DNA of 56,932 nucleotides from the NCBI RefSeq assembly GCF_014199595.1, contig NZ_JACHNX010000020.1:1-56932 (forward strand), written 5' to 3'. The DNA comes from Sphingomonas yabuuchiae (GTDB taxonomy: Bacteria > Pseudomonadota > Alphaproteobacteria > Sphingomonadales > Sphingomonadaceae). Positions 31,280 through 40,459 of the stretch are shown one piece after another. Each line of letters opens with the position of its first letter. Within the stretch, counting starts at the first letter, position 1. Position numbers and translations under genes: made by a program. The notes beneath the pieces were generated by a model. It made no database searches. It was not told the DNA's origin and saw only the letters and a list, made by a program, of their open reading frames with translations.

Positions 31280-33730
31280 TTATCGCGAACCGGCGGCTCT
31301 TGCATCCGCCTTTTTCGTACGCAGTGTCGCGGACGCCGCTGCGGGGTCGTCGGGCCAGGGATGGCGGGGGTAGCGGCCGCGCATTTCTTTGGCCACCGCG
31401 CTCCAGCTGCCCGCCCAGAAACCGGGCAGGTCGCGCGTCGTCTGGATCGGCCGCCCGGCGGGTGAGGTGAGGCTGAGGACCAGCGGCACGCGCTCGGTCC
31501 CGATCACCGGATGCTCGGCAAGGCCGAACAGCGCCTGCACGCGCAGCTCGACGCGCGGACCACCTTCGGCTGCATAATCAATCGCATGGCTACTACCCGC
31601 CGGGCTGGTGAAGTGCGACGGCGCCATCGAATCGATCCGCCGCTGGTCGTTCCAGTCGACCAGATTGCGGATCGCCTCGGTCAGCGCGCCCGGTGCCAGC
31701 GCATCCAGCCGCCGCTTGCCCGCGACCAAAGCGGGCAGCCAGTCGTCCAGCCGTTCGAGCAGCGTCTCGTCGTCCAGCGCCACCCCGGCATAGGCCGCCC
31801 GCGCCCGGTAAGCCCCCGCCCCGTCGCTCCAGGGCAGCAGCGACAGCCCATGCGTCCGCACCCCCTCGACCAGCGCCTCGGCGATGGCGTCGGGTGACGC
31901 GCCCGAATCGGGGCCGCTCGACAGGCGAAGCCCGCCCAGCCGCCGTTCGCGCAACGCCTCGACGCCGCCCGTTGCCGGGTTGAAGGTGACGGTCCGCCGC
32001 GTCTCGATCCGGTCCGCGAACAGCGCCTCGACGGTGGCGAGGTCGAGCGGCGCGGCCGACAGGATGCGCGCGCCCGAGGCCGCGCCTTGCGTCTCGCCCA
32101 CCGCCAGCCATTCCGAACTCGCCAGCCCAGAGGCGGCATCGAGCCGGAAGCCCCTGCCCCCCACACTCGCCCAATTCTCGCCCGTCCCGTCACGCCGCCG
32201 CGCCACCCGGTCGGGATAGGCGAGCGCGAGGCAGACGCCCGCCGCATGATCCCAAATCTCCTGCTCGACCGGCTTGGGGGCGAGGCCGGTCCAGCGTTTC
32301 GCCATCGCCCGCGCCGCTTCCGCCTTGGGGCCACGCTCGCTCCGCCAGCGGCGCAGGCGTTGCTCGACATCGACATCCTGCCCGCCGATGCCACGCTCGC
32401 CGAGCAGCACCGCGACCTCGGCGGCGGTCGACGCCAGCCCGCGCTCGCCGCTGCGGATCAGCATATGCGCCAGGCGCGGCGGCATCGGCAGTTTGGCGAT
32501 TGCCTTGCCATGCGCGGTCGGGCGGCCGGTTTCGTCCAGCGCCTCCAGCACGGTGAGGCGCGCGCGGGCTTCCGCAACGGCCGCCTCGGGCGGCGGGTCG
32601 AGCCATGGGAGCGCGCGCGGATCGCTCACCCCCCAGAGCGCGGTGCCGAGCAGCAGCGCCGACAGGTCCGCCTCCAGGATCTCGGGCGGGTCGAAACGTG
32701 GCAGGCCCGCCGTCGCGGCCTCTTCCCACAGGCGATAGGCGACGCCGGGCGACTGACGCGCGGCGCGGCCCGCGCGCTGGATGACGGCGGCTTGGCTGGC
32801 GCGCTCGGTGACAAGCCGGGTCATGCCCGCCGCGCGGTCGTAGCGCGGGCGGCGGGCCAACCCGGAATCGACGACGATCCGCACGCCATCCAGCGTCAGG
32901 CTGGTCTCCGCGATGGAGGTGGCCAGCACGATCCGCCGCCGTCCCTCCGGATCACGCCGGATCGCCGCACGCTGCGCCGCCGGGTCGAGCGAACCATGGA
33001 GTTCGTGGATCGCGATGGCGGAGGGCAGGTTCGCCAGCCGCTCGGCGGTGCGCGCGATCTCGGCGGTGCCGGGCAGGAAGGCGAGGATGTCGCCCTCCGC
33101 CTCCTCGGTCAGCGCGCGGCGGATGGCGGCGGCGACCGAGTCCTCGATCCGCGCTTCGGTGGCGCGGCCGAGATGGCGTAGGGTCAGCGGATGGCTGCGC
33201 CCCTCGCTCTCGATGACCGGGGCATCGCCCATCAGGCTGGAGAAACGGCGGCCATCGAGCGTCGCGGACATCGCGACCAGTCGCAGGTCGGGTCGCAATC
33301 CTGCTTGCGCGTCGAGCGCCAGCGCCAGCCCGAAATCGCCGTCGAGGCTGCGTTCATGGACTTCGTCGAACAGCACCGCCGAGACGCCCGCCAGTTCGGG
33401 ATCGGCCTGTATGCGCGCGACGAAGATGCCTTCGGTGACGACGGTCACGCGGGTCGCGGCGCTGACCTTGGTGTCCATGCGCGTCGCATAGCCGAAGGTG
33501 CGGCCGACCGGCTCCTCGGCAAGTGCGGCCATGCGCTCGGCGGCGGCGCGGGCGGCGAGGCGGCGGGGGGACAGGAGCAGGATTTCGCCGGTGCACCAGG
33601 GCTGGTCGAGAAGGGCGGGCGCGACGGCCGTGGTCTTGCCCGCGCCGGGGGGCGCGACGAGGACGGCGTTGGGGGCGTCGGCAAGCGCGGTCAGCAGGTC
33701 GGGCAGGACGGCGGTGACGGGCAGGGTCAT
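31280..33730 (-). CDS. hrpB: ATP-dependent helicase HrpB
   Basis: An 816-residue DEAH-family helicase. Walker A PPGAGKTT is at about residue 27, the DEVH box DEVHERS about 122, motif III SATL about 157, motif VI QRAGRAAR about 315, followed by the HA2/winged-helix and the HrpB C-terminal region (PxSWxxxMRGRYPRHPWPD-like end). Length matches HrpB (about 820). The physiological substrate is unclear in most bacteria. The start MTLPVT is taken because the upstream frame (to 34027) translates repeat sequence. Confidence 0.95.
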   Translation of the reverse strand: MTLPVTAVLPDLLTALADAPNAVLVAPPGAGKTTAVAPALLDQPWCTGEILLLSPRRLAARAAAERMAALAEEPVGRTFGYATRMDTKVSAATRVTVVTEGIFVARIQADPELAGVSAVLFDEVHERSLDGDFGLALALDAQAGLRPDLRLVAMSATLDGRRFSSLMGDAPVIESEGRSHPLTLRHLGRATEARIEDSVAAAIRRALTEEAEGDILAFLPGTAEIARTAERLANLPSAIAIHELHGSLDPAAQRAAIRRDPEGRRRIVLATSIAETSLTLDGVRIVVDSGLARRPRYDRAAGMTRLVTERASQAAVIQRAGRAARQSPGVAYRLWEEAATAGLPRFDPPEILEADLSALLLGTALWGVSDPRALPWLDPPPEAAVAEARARLTVLEALDETGRPTAHGKAIAKLPMPPRLAHMLIRSGERGLASTAAEVAVLLGERGIGGQDVDVEQRLRRWRSERGPKAEAARAMAKRWTGLAPKPVEQEIWDHAAGVCLALAYPDRVARRRDGTGENWASVGGRGFRLDAASGLASSEWLAVGETQGAASGARILSAAPLDLATVEALFADRIETRRTVTFNPATGGVEALRERRLGGLRLSSGPDSGASPDAIAEALVEGVRTHGLSLLPWSDGAGAYRARAAYAGVALDDETLLERLDDWLPALVAGKRRLDALAPGALTEAIRNLVDWNDQRRIDSMAPSHFTSPAGSSHAIDYAAEGGPRVELRVQALFGLAEHPVIGTERVPLVLSLTSPAGRPIQTTRDLPGFWAGSWSAVAKEMRGRYPRHPWPDDPAAASATLRTKKADARAAGSR

Positions 33731-33799
33731 GCGGGTGCGATAGGGGGTTTGGGGAGCGGGGTGAAGGACCTGCGCCATTCCCGCCGCCGCCTCACCGTC

Positions 33800-34065
33800 C
33801 ATCCCCAACCTACGTTCAGCCTGAGCGAAGTCGAAGGCCAAGGGAAGCCCCGTCCGTGTGGCGAATGTCGAGGCGTGGGCTTCGACTTCGCTCAGCCTGA
33901 ACGGAGGATGGGATGCAGTCTCAGTCAAGCCGTTCCCCGGCAGAGGCCGGGGCCCAGGCTCCACGAAATTCGTGGCGAGCCACACGACGCGGGGGAGGCA
34001 AAGCACCTCGCGCCTTCGACACTGCACGGCAACTGAGCCCCGGCCTTCGCCGGGGAACGGTTGTT
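33800..34065. repeat. Inverted family-B pair followed by inverted family-D pair
   Basis: Between hrpB and the prenyl synthase, family-B units face each other (GTTCAGCCTGAGCGAAGTCG near 33814; CGACTTCGCTCAGCCTGAAC near 33882), then family-D units (GTTCCCCGGCAGAGGCCGGG near 33933; GCCCCGGCCTTCGCCGGGGA near 34038). No gene is visible in the 340-base gap. Confidence 0.8.
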
Positions 34066-34070
34066 TGGTT

Positions 34071-35081
34071 TCAATACGCCCGCGCGACCGCGAACTCGAC
34101 CGCTTCGATCATCGCGCTCTTCGCCGGGCCATCGGCAAAGCCACGCAGCGCCTCGATCGCCAGCCCGCCATAATGGCGCGCGCGGGCCATCGTGTCGTCG
34201 ACCGCCCGGCTCTTGCGGACCAGCGCGATGGCGTGGGCGAAATCCTCGTCCGACGTCCGCCGCCCTTCGACCGCATCCTTCCAGAATGCGCGCTCTTCGT
34301 CGTTCGCCCGCGCATAGGCCAGGATCACCGGCAGGGTCATCTTGCCCTCGCGGAAATCGTCGCCCGCGTCCTTGCCCATGGTCCCTGCGTCCGACACATA
34401 ATCGATCGCATCGTCGATCAGCTGGAACGCGATGCCCAGGTTCCGGCCATAGGCCTCCAGCGCCAGTTCGTCCGCCTCGGGCCGCTCGGCGACGACCGCC
34501 GCGATGCGACAGGCAGCGGCGAACAGCGCGGCGGTCTTGGCGTCGATGATCGACAGATAGCGTTCCTCGGCCAACCCCACCTGCCGCACGGCGGTCAGCT
34601 GGTTCACCTCGCCCTCGGCGATCACCGCCGAGGCACCCGACAGGATGTTCAGCACCTTCAGGCTGCCCGCATCGACCATTAGCTGGAAGGACCGGCTGAA
34701 CAGGAAGTCGCCGACCAGCACGCTGGCCGGATTGCCCCAGATGATATTGGCGGTCCGCCGCCCGCGCCGCAGATCGGAGCCGTCGACGACATCGTCGTGC
34801 AGCAGCGTGGCGGTGTGGATGAACTCGACCGCCGCGGCCAGGACGTGATGGCTGGTGCCCTGATAGCCCAGCAGCTGTGCGCTCGCGAGCGTCAGCATCG
34901 GGCGCATCCGCTTGCCGCCGCCCGCGATCAGGTGGCCCGCCAGTTGCGGGATCAGCGGGATTTCCGACGCCATGCGGTCGATGATGACCTGGTTCACGGC
35001 GTTCATGTCGTCGGCCACCAGCCGGATCATCGGGTCCAGCGAGGGCGCGGGCTTGGCGAGGCGGGTGGCGGTTACGGTCAT
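34071..35081 (-). CDS. ispB: Polyprenyl diphosphate synthase (IspB-like)
   Basis: A 336-residue trans-isoprenyl diphosphate synthase that makes the long side chain of ubiquinone. The first Asp-rich motif is LLHDDVVDGSDLRRGR, the second QLIDDAIDYVSD; GGGKRMRPML and GDFLFSRSF are also typical. Sphingomonads use ubiquinone-10, so a decaprenyl product is likely, but chain length cannot be read here. I start at MTVTATR; an upstream ATG (35123) has no support. Confidence 0.93.
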   Translation of the reverse strand: MTVTATRLAKPAPSLDPMIRLVADDMNAVNQVIIDRMASEIPLIPQLAGHLIAGGGKRMRPMLTLASAQLLGYQGTSHHVLAAAVEFIHTATLLHDDVVDGSDLRRGRRTANIIWGNPASVLVGDFLFSRSFQLMVDAGSLKVLNILSGASAVIAEGEVNQLTAVRQVGLAEERYLSIIDAKTAALFAAACRIAAVVAERPEADELALEAYGRNLGIAFQLIDDAIDYVSDAGTMGKDAGDDFREGKMTLPVILAYARANDEERAFWKDAVEGRRTSDEDFAHAIALVRKSRAVDDTMARARHYGGLAIEALRGFADGPAKSAMIEAVEFAVARAY

Positions 35082-35191
35082 GGGCAGGTAAGAGCCTCTG
35101 GCGACAACGCTTGCCGAACGCAAGCCTAAGCGCGAAAGGGCCCGCGCGAATTCATGTGCGGCGCGGGCCGCCAGAGGGAGACAGACCGATC

Positions 35192-35470
35192 ATGTCCGAC
35201 ACCGTGCTGACCGGCTATCGCCAGTCGATCGACAATATCGACGCCGCGCTGGTCTTCATGCTGGCCGAGCGATTCAAGATCACCCAGGCGGTCGGACGCT
35301 ACAAGGCGGAAAACGAACTGCCCCCGGCCGATCCCGGCCGCGAGGAGTCGCAGATCGCCCGGTTGCGCCAGCTGGCGAGCGATGCGCAGCTGGACCCCGA
35401 ATTTTCCGAGAAATTCCTGCGCTTCATCATCGACGAAGTGATCCGCCACCATGAGCGACTGCGCGGCTGA
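35192..35470 (+). CDS. Chorismate mutase (AroQ type)
   Basis: A 92-residue stand-alone AroQ-fold mutase converting chorismate to prephenate. Conserved features are the N-terminal helix YRQSIDNIDAALVFMLAERFKITQAVGRYKAE (Arg, Asp, Arg, Lys of the active site) and the C-terminal helix FLRFIIDEVIRHHERLR. AGGGAG stands upstream of the ATG. Its stop overlaps the next gene by one base. Confidence 0.9.
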   Translation: MSDTVLTGYRQSIDNIDAALVFMLAERFKITQAVGRYKAENELPPADPGREESQIARLRQLASDAQLDPEFSEKFLRFIIDEVIRHHERLRG

Positions 35471-36141
35471 TGGCATTCCTGCTGGCGATCGAAGGCGCGG
35501 ACGGCGCAGGCAAGGCAACCGCGACGGCGGCCGTTACCGAGCGGCTGAACGCCGCCGGGCTGTCGGCGGCGGCCTTGTCCTTCCCGCGCTATGCCGAGAC
35601 GGTCGGCGGCTGGGCGCTGGGCGAGTATCTGGCGGGCCGCCTGCCCCATGCCGCCGCGCCCGAGACGGCGGCGACGCTCTATGCGCTCGACCGATTCGAA
35701 TCGCGCCCGCACCTGATCGAACTGGCCGAAGCACACGACGTGATCGTGTTCGACCGCTATATCGCGTCGAACATGGCCTATCAGGCGGCGCAGGTGGCGC
35801 CCGACCAGGCGTCCGCGCTGCTGCAATGGATCGAGCAGCTGGAGACGGTGCAGTTCCGCCTGCCCGCCCCGCATCTGTCCGTCTATCTCGACACACCGCT
35901 CGACGTCGCGCGCGACCTGATCGCCCGCAAGCGCAAGCGGAGTTATACCGACGACACCTATGACGCTTATGAGGCCGATCTGGGGCTTCAGGCGCGGGTG
36001 CGCGCCAATTACGCCGCGATGGCGGACGGGGCGATGCTGGGCGAATGGGTGACGGTGTCGACCGTGGCGGGCGGTGCCTTGCGCGATCCGGCGGCGATTG
36101 CGGACGAGATCACGGCGCTGGCGACGGAGCGCCTGCGCTAG
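35470..36141 (+). CDS. Thymidylate kinase-like protein
   Basis: A 223-residue P-loop kinase. The N terminus LLAIEGADGAGKATATAAV is the dTMP-kinase P-loop, the substrate motif is VFDRYIASNMAYQAAQ (DRY), and the LID-like basic region is ARKRKRSYTDD. It phosphorylates dTMP in dTTP synthesis if a true Tmk. It is more diverged than house-keeping Tmk enzymes (K-A-T in place of K-S/T-T), so it may be a second or alternative copy. Overlaps chorismate mutase by one base. Confidence 0.82.
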   Translation: MAFLLAIEGADGAGKATATAAVTERLNAAGLSAAALSFPRYAETVGGWALGEYLAGRLPHAAAPETAATLYALDRFESRPHLIELAEAHDVIVFDRYIASNMAYQAAQVAPDQASALLQWIEQLETVQFRLPAPHLSVYLDTPLDVARDLIARKRKRSYTDDTYDAYEADLGLQARVRANYAAMADGAMLGEWVTVSTVAGGALRDPAAIADEITALATERLR

Positions 36142-36149
36142 CCCATCGA

Positions 36150-36515
36150 TTGTTCCCCGGCGAAGGCCGGGGTCCAGTTTCTAGGCGCTATCGATGTGCG
36201 CAAAGCATTTGCCTCCCACGCAACGTTTTGACGCGCCACCGGCTTGGGAGGAACTGGGCCCCGGCCTTCGCCGGGGAACGGATTGACTTAATTCGCGAAC
36301 TTCTCCCCTTGATGAAATCATTGATCTCACGCGAAGCCGCGATGCCGCGAAGAGAGAAGATTTGGTTCGCGCAGAGGCGCGGAGGACGCGGAGGTGTCGT
36401 GCTCGCGGCTCTTGCAGCCCGTCCCCCTCAAGCAATCGAAGAAAGAGAATTGCGCGCCGCCGCGCGCGATACTTCTCTGCGTCCTCCGTGCCTCCGCGCG
36501 AAATCAAACTCTTTA
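36150..36515. repeat. Family-D pair followed by family-C array
   Basis: Family-D units at about 36152-36178 and 36250-36278 face each other, followed by family-C units near 36331-36400 and 36465-36510. The 412-base gap between the kinase-like gene and the FMN reductase shows no other content. Confidence 0.78.
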
Positions 36516-36543
36516 CGGCTTGGCGTGAACAAGATTGACGCAG

Positions 36544-36566
36544 AAAACGCCCCTCAGTTCGAGGCG
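36544..36566 (-). terminator. Terminator overlapping the FMN reductase stop codon
   Basis: On the minus strand CGCCTC pairs with GGGGCG across a loop containing the TGA stop, followed by TTTT. The stem is short, so this is a modest call. Confidence 0.5.
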
Positions 36567-37147
36567 CGGATCGTCCCGGCCAGCGGTGCGAAGCGGGCGA
36601 CCTGTTGGCCGACGAGGCGCAACTGCCCCTCGACCGCCGGATCGCTGAGCCGCCCTTCCGCGTCGAAATGGGTCTGCTGCGTGTTCACTGCCGCCGCGAA
36701 GGGCGTCGGCCAGCCCCGCAGGGCGTGGACGATCGAGCGCAGCGCCGCGATGGTCGAACCCGTCGCCTGCCAGCCATAGGCGGTGGCGATCAGCCCCACG
36801 GGCAGGTCGGCGAAATAGGGCCGGTCGTCCTTTGCCGTTTCCTCCAGCAGGTCGAGCGCGTTCTTCACCAGCCCCGAGATACTGCCATGATAGCCGGGGC
36901 TGGCGATGATGATCGCCGACGCCTGTCGCACGGTGTCGACGAACACGCGCTCCGCCTCGGTCCGCTCGCCCGCGCGCGGGTTGTAGAGCGGCAGGCGCGC
37001 CAAATCCTCGCCGCCGAAGACATGGGTGCGGAACCCTTCGTCCGCCGCCGCCGTCATCGCGGTGCGCAGCGCGCGCTCGGTCGAGGAGACGCTGCCGATC
37101 GTGCCGCCGATGCCGACGACGAGCGGGGAAGAGGATGCGCTGGCCAT
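36554..37147 (-). CDS. NADPH-dependent FMN reductase family protein
   Basis: A 197-residue flavodoxin-fold reductase. The N-terminal VVGIGGTIGSVSSTERAL matches the FMN phosphate loop, and SPGYHGSISGLVKNALDLLE is the family signature. It would reduce FMN or act on quinones or azo/chromate compounds; the substrate is undetermined. AAGG precedes the ATG at 37147; the frame continues to 37183 without support. Confidence 0.88.
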   Translation of the reverse strand: MASASSSPLVVGIGGTIGSVSSTERALRTAMTAAADEGFRTHVFGGEDLARLPLYNPRAGERTEAERVFVDTVRQASAIIIASPGYHGSISGLVKNALDLLEETAKDDRPYFADLPVGLIATAYGWQATGSTIAALRSIVHALRGWPTPFAAAVNTQQTHFDAEGRLSDPAVEGQLRLVGQQVARFAPLAGTIRASN

Positions 37148-37307
37148 GCCGAGCCTTTCACCCCGGACCGCGCGGCGGGGCAAGCGCTAAGTTTGCTCAG
37201 GGGCCCGCCGGATTTGTCCGGGCTTTGGGAATTGTTGTGCCGCTAGCCTGTCCGGCGGAGGCGCAGGAGGTACGGCGGGGATTCACACGGCATGACGGCA
37301 TGACGGC

Positions 37308-37470
37308 ATGGTCGCGGACTTGTCGGCGACCTGACACCCTATCGCGCGGACGGGGGCGTGCTGTCCTACGGCCTGGGCGGCCCGGTCGCCGATTCACCGT
37401 TGATCCGCGAGCGGGACCGCGGCTGCAGGCAACGCTGGGCCTGGGTTACGGATTCCGCTTCGGCCTATAG
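37308..37470 (+). pseudogene. Possible 3' remnant of an outer-membrane protein gene
   Basis: One frame reads GLVGDLTPYRADGGVLSYGLGGPVADSPLIRERDRG and another finishes LQATLGLGYGFRFGL before a stop at 37468-37470. Together, joined by a frameshift at about 37422-37430, they look like the C terminus of a beta-barrel protein (DSPLI...LGYGFRF is MipA/OmpV-like). There is no start and no upstream part. A short tandem GCATGACG repeat precedes it at about 37290-37310. Tentative. Confidence 0.3.
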
Positions 37471-37650
37471 CGCCGCTCGTGCCGCCGCCGCCGCGCGTCC
37501 CAGTTCCGCCCGCTCGGCCCGGACGGCCATCGCGTCCCAGGACGCGGCGGCACGCTCGCAGCGGTCGCGGACATTCTGCAATGTCGCATCGGCGGCGTTG
37601 TTGCGCTCGATCTCGGCCTGATTGCGGAAGAAGATGGCATCGCGAGACAT
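37465..37650 (-). CDS. Small conserved hypothetical protein, helical
   Basis: A 61-residue protein, MSRDAIFFRNQAEIERNNAAD then a charged alanine-rich helix to the end. AAGGA lies six bases before the ATG, which supports it as a real gene. It follows the cold-shock gene after that gene's terminator. I recall similar short proteins in sphingomonads, but no function can be named. Confidence 0.65.
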   Translation of the reverse strand: MSRDAIFFRNQAEIERNNAADATLQNVRDRCERAAASWDAMAVRAERAELGRAAAAARAAL

Positions 37651-37670
37651 GGATTATCCTTTCGGGCCAC

Positions 37671-37702
37671 AAAAAAAGCGGTAGCCGGACCGGCTACCGC
37701 TT
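37671..37702 (-). terminator. Terminator of the cold-shock gene
   Basis: A near-perfect 12-bp inverted repeat (AGCGGTAGCCGG with CCGGCTACCGCT) separated by one base is followed on the minus strand by seven T. Confidence 0.9.
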
Positions 37703-37708
37703 CGACAT

Positions 37709-37918
37709 TCAGGCGGGCTGAAGGTTGACCGCCGCCATCTTTCCGCGACGATCCTCTTCCAGTTCATAGGTGACCCGCTGGTTTTGGTTCAGCGTGATCA
37801 TCCCGGCGCGCTCGACCGCGCTGATATGGACAAAGGCGTCCGCGCCGCCGCTCTCGGGGGCGATGAAGCCATAACCCTTGTCGGCGTTGAAGAATTTGAC
37901 GGTTCCGGTGATGCTCAT
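37709..37918 (-). CDS. Cold-shock domain protein
   Basis: A 69-residue CspA-family RNA chaperone. RNP1 is KGYGFIAP and RNP2 is DAFVHISAV; it ends with a basic strand. AAGGA lies six bases before the ATG. The mRNA leader carries a sequence fully complementary to this ribosome binding site (next entry), suggesting translational control. Confidence 0.93.
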   Translation of the reverse strand: MSITGTVKFFNADKGYGFIAPESGGADAFVHISAVERAGMITLNQNQRVTYELEEDRRGKMAAVNLQPA

Positions 37919-37920
37919 AT

Positions 37921-37989
37921 TCGTTCCTTCATCATGATGAACCAGGCTGGGCCGGGTTCGGGGCCGCGGTGCAGGGAAAGAAGGAACGA
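37921..37989 (-). promoter_or_regulatory. Cold-shock mRNA leader hairpin masking the ribosome binding site
   Basis: On the minus strand TCGTTCCTTC (37989-37980) is a perfect 10-bp complement of GAAGGAACGA (37930-37921), which contains the Shine-Dalgarno AAGGA three bases further from the ATG. The loop is about 49 bases and GC rich. If transcription starts upstream of 37989, this stem would hide the start site. Confidence 0.5.
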
Positions 37990-38229
37990 GCCGCAAAGCA
38001 GAGAACCGTCGATTTGCGACTTTAGCACGGATCAATATCGGGTCCCCGCGCGCAAATGTAAGGGCCGGTGCGAAAATACTGTTTCCGCTCACCCCGATCG
38101 ACCGACAACATGGCCTTGCGAGCACCCCCATGAACGCCCGAACTTCACCCCGACCGGCTTTCGGGACTGGCGTCGCCGGTCGGGCGGGTTAGAAGAAGGG
38201 CAAAGCAGAACGGGAGGACCGAGCGGGGC
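37990..38229. other. Divergent upstream region, cold-shock gene / cstA
   Basis: About 240 bases with no gene. On the minus strand a possible TTACAT / GATATT promoter lies near 38030-38065 for the cold-shock gene. For cstA, GGGAGG stands upstream of the ATG. I see no other signal. Confidence 0.35.
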
Positions 38230-40275
38230 ATGACGAAACACCTTCCCTGGATCGCACTGGCGATCGTCGGAGCGGGCGCGCTGGGCGTGGTCGCCACGGT
38301 ACGCGGCGAACCGATCAACGCGCTGTGGATCGTGGCCGCCGCCGTCTCGGTCTATCTGATCGCCTATCGTTACTATGCGCTGTTCATCGCGCGGGTGATC
38401 GGCATCGACCCCAGCCGCCCCACCCCGGCCATCCGCCGGGCCGACGGCCTCGACTATGTGGCGACCGACCGGACGGTGCTGTTCGGCCATCACTTCGCCG
38501 CCATCGCGGGTGCCGGGCCTTTGGTCGGTCCGGTGCTGGCGGCGCAGATGGGCTATCTGCCCGGCACGCTTTGGATTCTTGCGGGTGTCGTGCTGGCGGG
38601 TGCGGTGCAGGATTTCCTGGTGCTGTTCCTGTCGATGCGGCGGGACGGGCGCTCGCTGGGCGAGCTGATCCGCATGGAGATGGGCCCGGTCGCGGGCACC
38701 ATCGCGCTGTTCGGTGCCTTCATGATCATGGTCATCATCCTAGCGGTGCTGGCGCTGATCGTCGTGCGGGCACTGGCGGAAAGCCCCTGGGGCCTGTTCA
38801 CCGTGGCGGCCACCGTGCCGCTGGCGATGCTGATGGGCGGTTATACCCGCTGGGTACGGCCAGGGAAGATCGGCGAGGTGTCGATCATCGGCTTTATCGG
38901 CCTGATCCTCGCCATCGTCTATGGCCAGTCGATCGCTGAATCGGCGACACTGGCGCCGCTGTTCACCTTCACGCCGGTGCAGCTCTGCTTCCTGCTGATC
39001 GGCTATGGCGCGGTTGCTTCGGTGCTGCCGGTGTGGTTGCTGCTCGCGCCGCGCGACTATCTGTCGACCTTCCTCAAGATCGGCGCGATCGTGGCGCTGG
39101 CCATCGGCATCGTCGTAATGGCGCCGCCGCTGAAGATGCCCGCGCTGACCAAGTTCATCGACGGCAGCGGGCCGGTCTGGGCCGGGCCGCTCTTCCCCTT
39201 CCTGTTCATCACCATCGCCTGCGGCGCGGTGTCGGGCTTCCACGCGCTCATCGCCAGCGGCACCACGCCGAAGCTGATCGCCAGCGAGAAGGACGCACCC
39301 TTCATCGGTTACGGCGCGATGCTGATGGAAAGCGCGGTCGCGATCATGGCGCTGGTCGCCGCCTCGATCCTCGATCCGGGCGTCTATTTTGCGATGAACG
39401 CGCCCGCCGCCGTGCTGGGCACCGATCCGGCCAGCGCCGCCGCCGCCGTCACCGCGATGGGCTTCCCCATCTCCGCCGACACGCTGACCCAGGTCGCGCG
39501 TGACGTGGGCGAGCATACGATCATCAGCCGTGCGGGCGGCGCGCCGACCCTGGCGGTGGCGATGGCGGAAATCTTCAGCCACCTGTTCGGCGGACAGGCC
39601 ATGAAGGCCTTCTGGTATCACTTCGCCATCCTGTTCGAGGCGCTGTTCATCCTGACCGCCGTCGATGCGGGGACCCGTGCCGGGCGCTTCATGCTGCAGG
39701 ACCTGATCGGGCTGGTCGTCCCCAGCTTCCGGGGATCGAGCAAGGTCGCGCCGGGCCTGATCGCGACCGGCCTTTGCGTCGCGGCCTGGGGCTTCTTCCT
39801 CTATCAGGGCGTCACCGATCCGCTGGGCGGAGTGAACACGCTATGGCCACTGTTCGGCATCTCCAACCAGATGCTGGCCGCCGTGGCGCTGATGCTGGCG
39901 ACGGTCGTCCTGTTCCGCATGAAGAAGGACCGCTATGCCTGGATCACGGTGGTGCCGACCGTCTGGCTGCTCGCCTGCACGCTGACCGCCGGGTGGCTGA
40001 AGCTCTTCTCGGCCGACCCGCGCGTCGGCTTCCTGGCCCATGCCGACAAGTTCGCCAGCGCCGCCGCGTCGGGCAAGGTGCTGCCGCCCGCCAAGACCAT
40101 GGCGGAGATGGGGCGGATCATCTTCAACGACCGGATCGACGCCGGGCTGTGCGCGATCTTCCTGGGCGTGGTGCTGGCGATCCTGGTCTATGTGGTGCGG
40201 ACCTGCCTGATCGCGCGCCGTATCGACCGGCCGAGCGTGACCGAGGTCCCGCCCGAACCGGTGGCCGCCGAATGA
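38230..40275 (+). CDS. cstA: Carbon starvation protein CstA (peptide/pyruvate transporter family)
   Basis: A 681-residue inner-membrane protein with about 16-18 hydrophobic segments. Family marks are GHHFAAIAGAGPLVGPVLAAQMGYLPG and QDFLVLFLSMRRDGRSLGEL near the N terminus and GVNTLWPLFGISNQMLAA near residue 535. CstA/BtsT proteins import peptides or pyruvate (family knowledge). It overlaps the YbdD-like gene by four bases. Confidence 0.95.
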   Translation: MTKHLPWIALAIVGAGALGVVATVRGEPINALWIVAAAVSVYLIAYRYYALFIARVIGIDPSRPTPAIRRADGLDYVATDRTVLFGHHFAAIAGAGPLVGPVLAAQMGYLPGTLWILAGVVLAGAVQDFLVLFLSMRRDGRSLGELIRMEMGPVAGTIALFGAFMIMVIILAVLALIVVRALAESPWGLFTVAATVPLAMLMGGYTRWVRPGKIGEVSIIGFIGLILAIVYGQSIAESATLAPLFTFTPVQLCFLLIGYGAVASVLPVWLLLAPRDYLSTFLKIGAIVALAIGIVVMAPPLKMPALTKFIDGSGPVWAGPLFPFLFITIACGAVSGFHALIASGTTPKLIASEKDAPFIGYGAMLMESAVAIMALVAASILDPGVYFAMNAPAAVLGTDPASAAAAVTAMGFPISADTLTQVARDVGEHTIISRAGGAPTLAVAMAEIFSHLFGGQAMKAFWYHFAILFEALFILTAVDAGTRAGRFMLQDLIGLVVPSFRGSSKVAPGLIATGLCVAAWGFFLYQGVTDPLGGVNTLWPLFGISNQMLAAVALMLATVVLFRMKKDRYAWITVVPTVWLLACTLTAGWLKLFSADPRVGFLAHADKFASAAASGKVLPPAKTMAEMGRIIFNDRIDAGLCAIFLGVVLAILVYVVRTCLIARRIDRPSVTEVPPEPVAAE

Positions 40276-40454
40276 GCTGGCTCGCCCGCCTGCGCCAGAT
40301 CGGCAATGCGATGGTCGGGATGCCCAGCTATGAGGCCTATGTGGCGCATATGGCGGTGAAACATCCCGACCGGGAGCCGATGGACGAGGTGACCTTCTTC
40401 CGCGAGCGGCAACAGGCGCGATACGGCGGGAAGAATGGCGGGCGCTGCTGTTGA
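40272..40454 (+). CDS. YbdD/YjiX family protein
   Basis: A 60-residue protein with MVGMPSYEAYVAHMAVKHPDREPMDEVTFFRERQQARYGG, the DUF466/YbdD pattern, ending in a cysteine pair. YbdD-like genes nearly always follow cstA/btsT and are needed for transport (known for E. coli). ATGA overlap with cstA. Confidence 0.9.
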   Translation: MSWLARLRQIGNAMVGMPSYEAYVAHMAVKHPDREPMDEVTFFRERQQARYGGKNGGRCC

Positions 40455-40459
40455 TCGTT

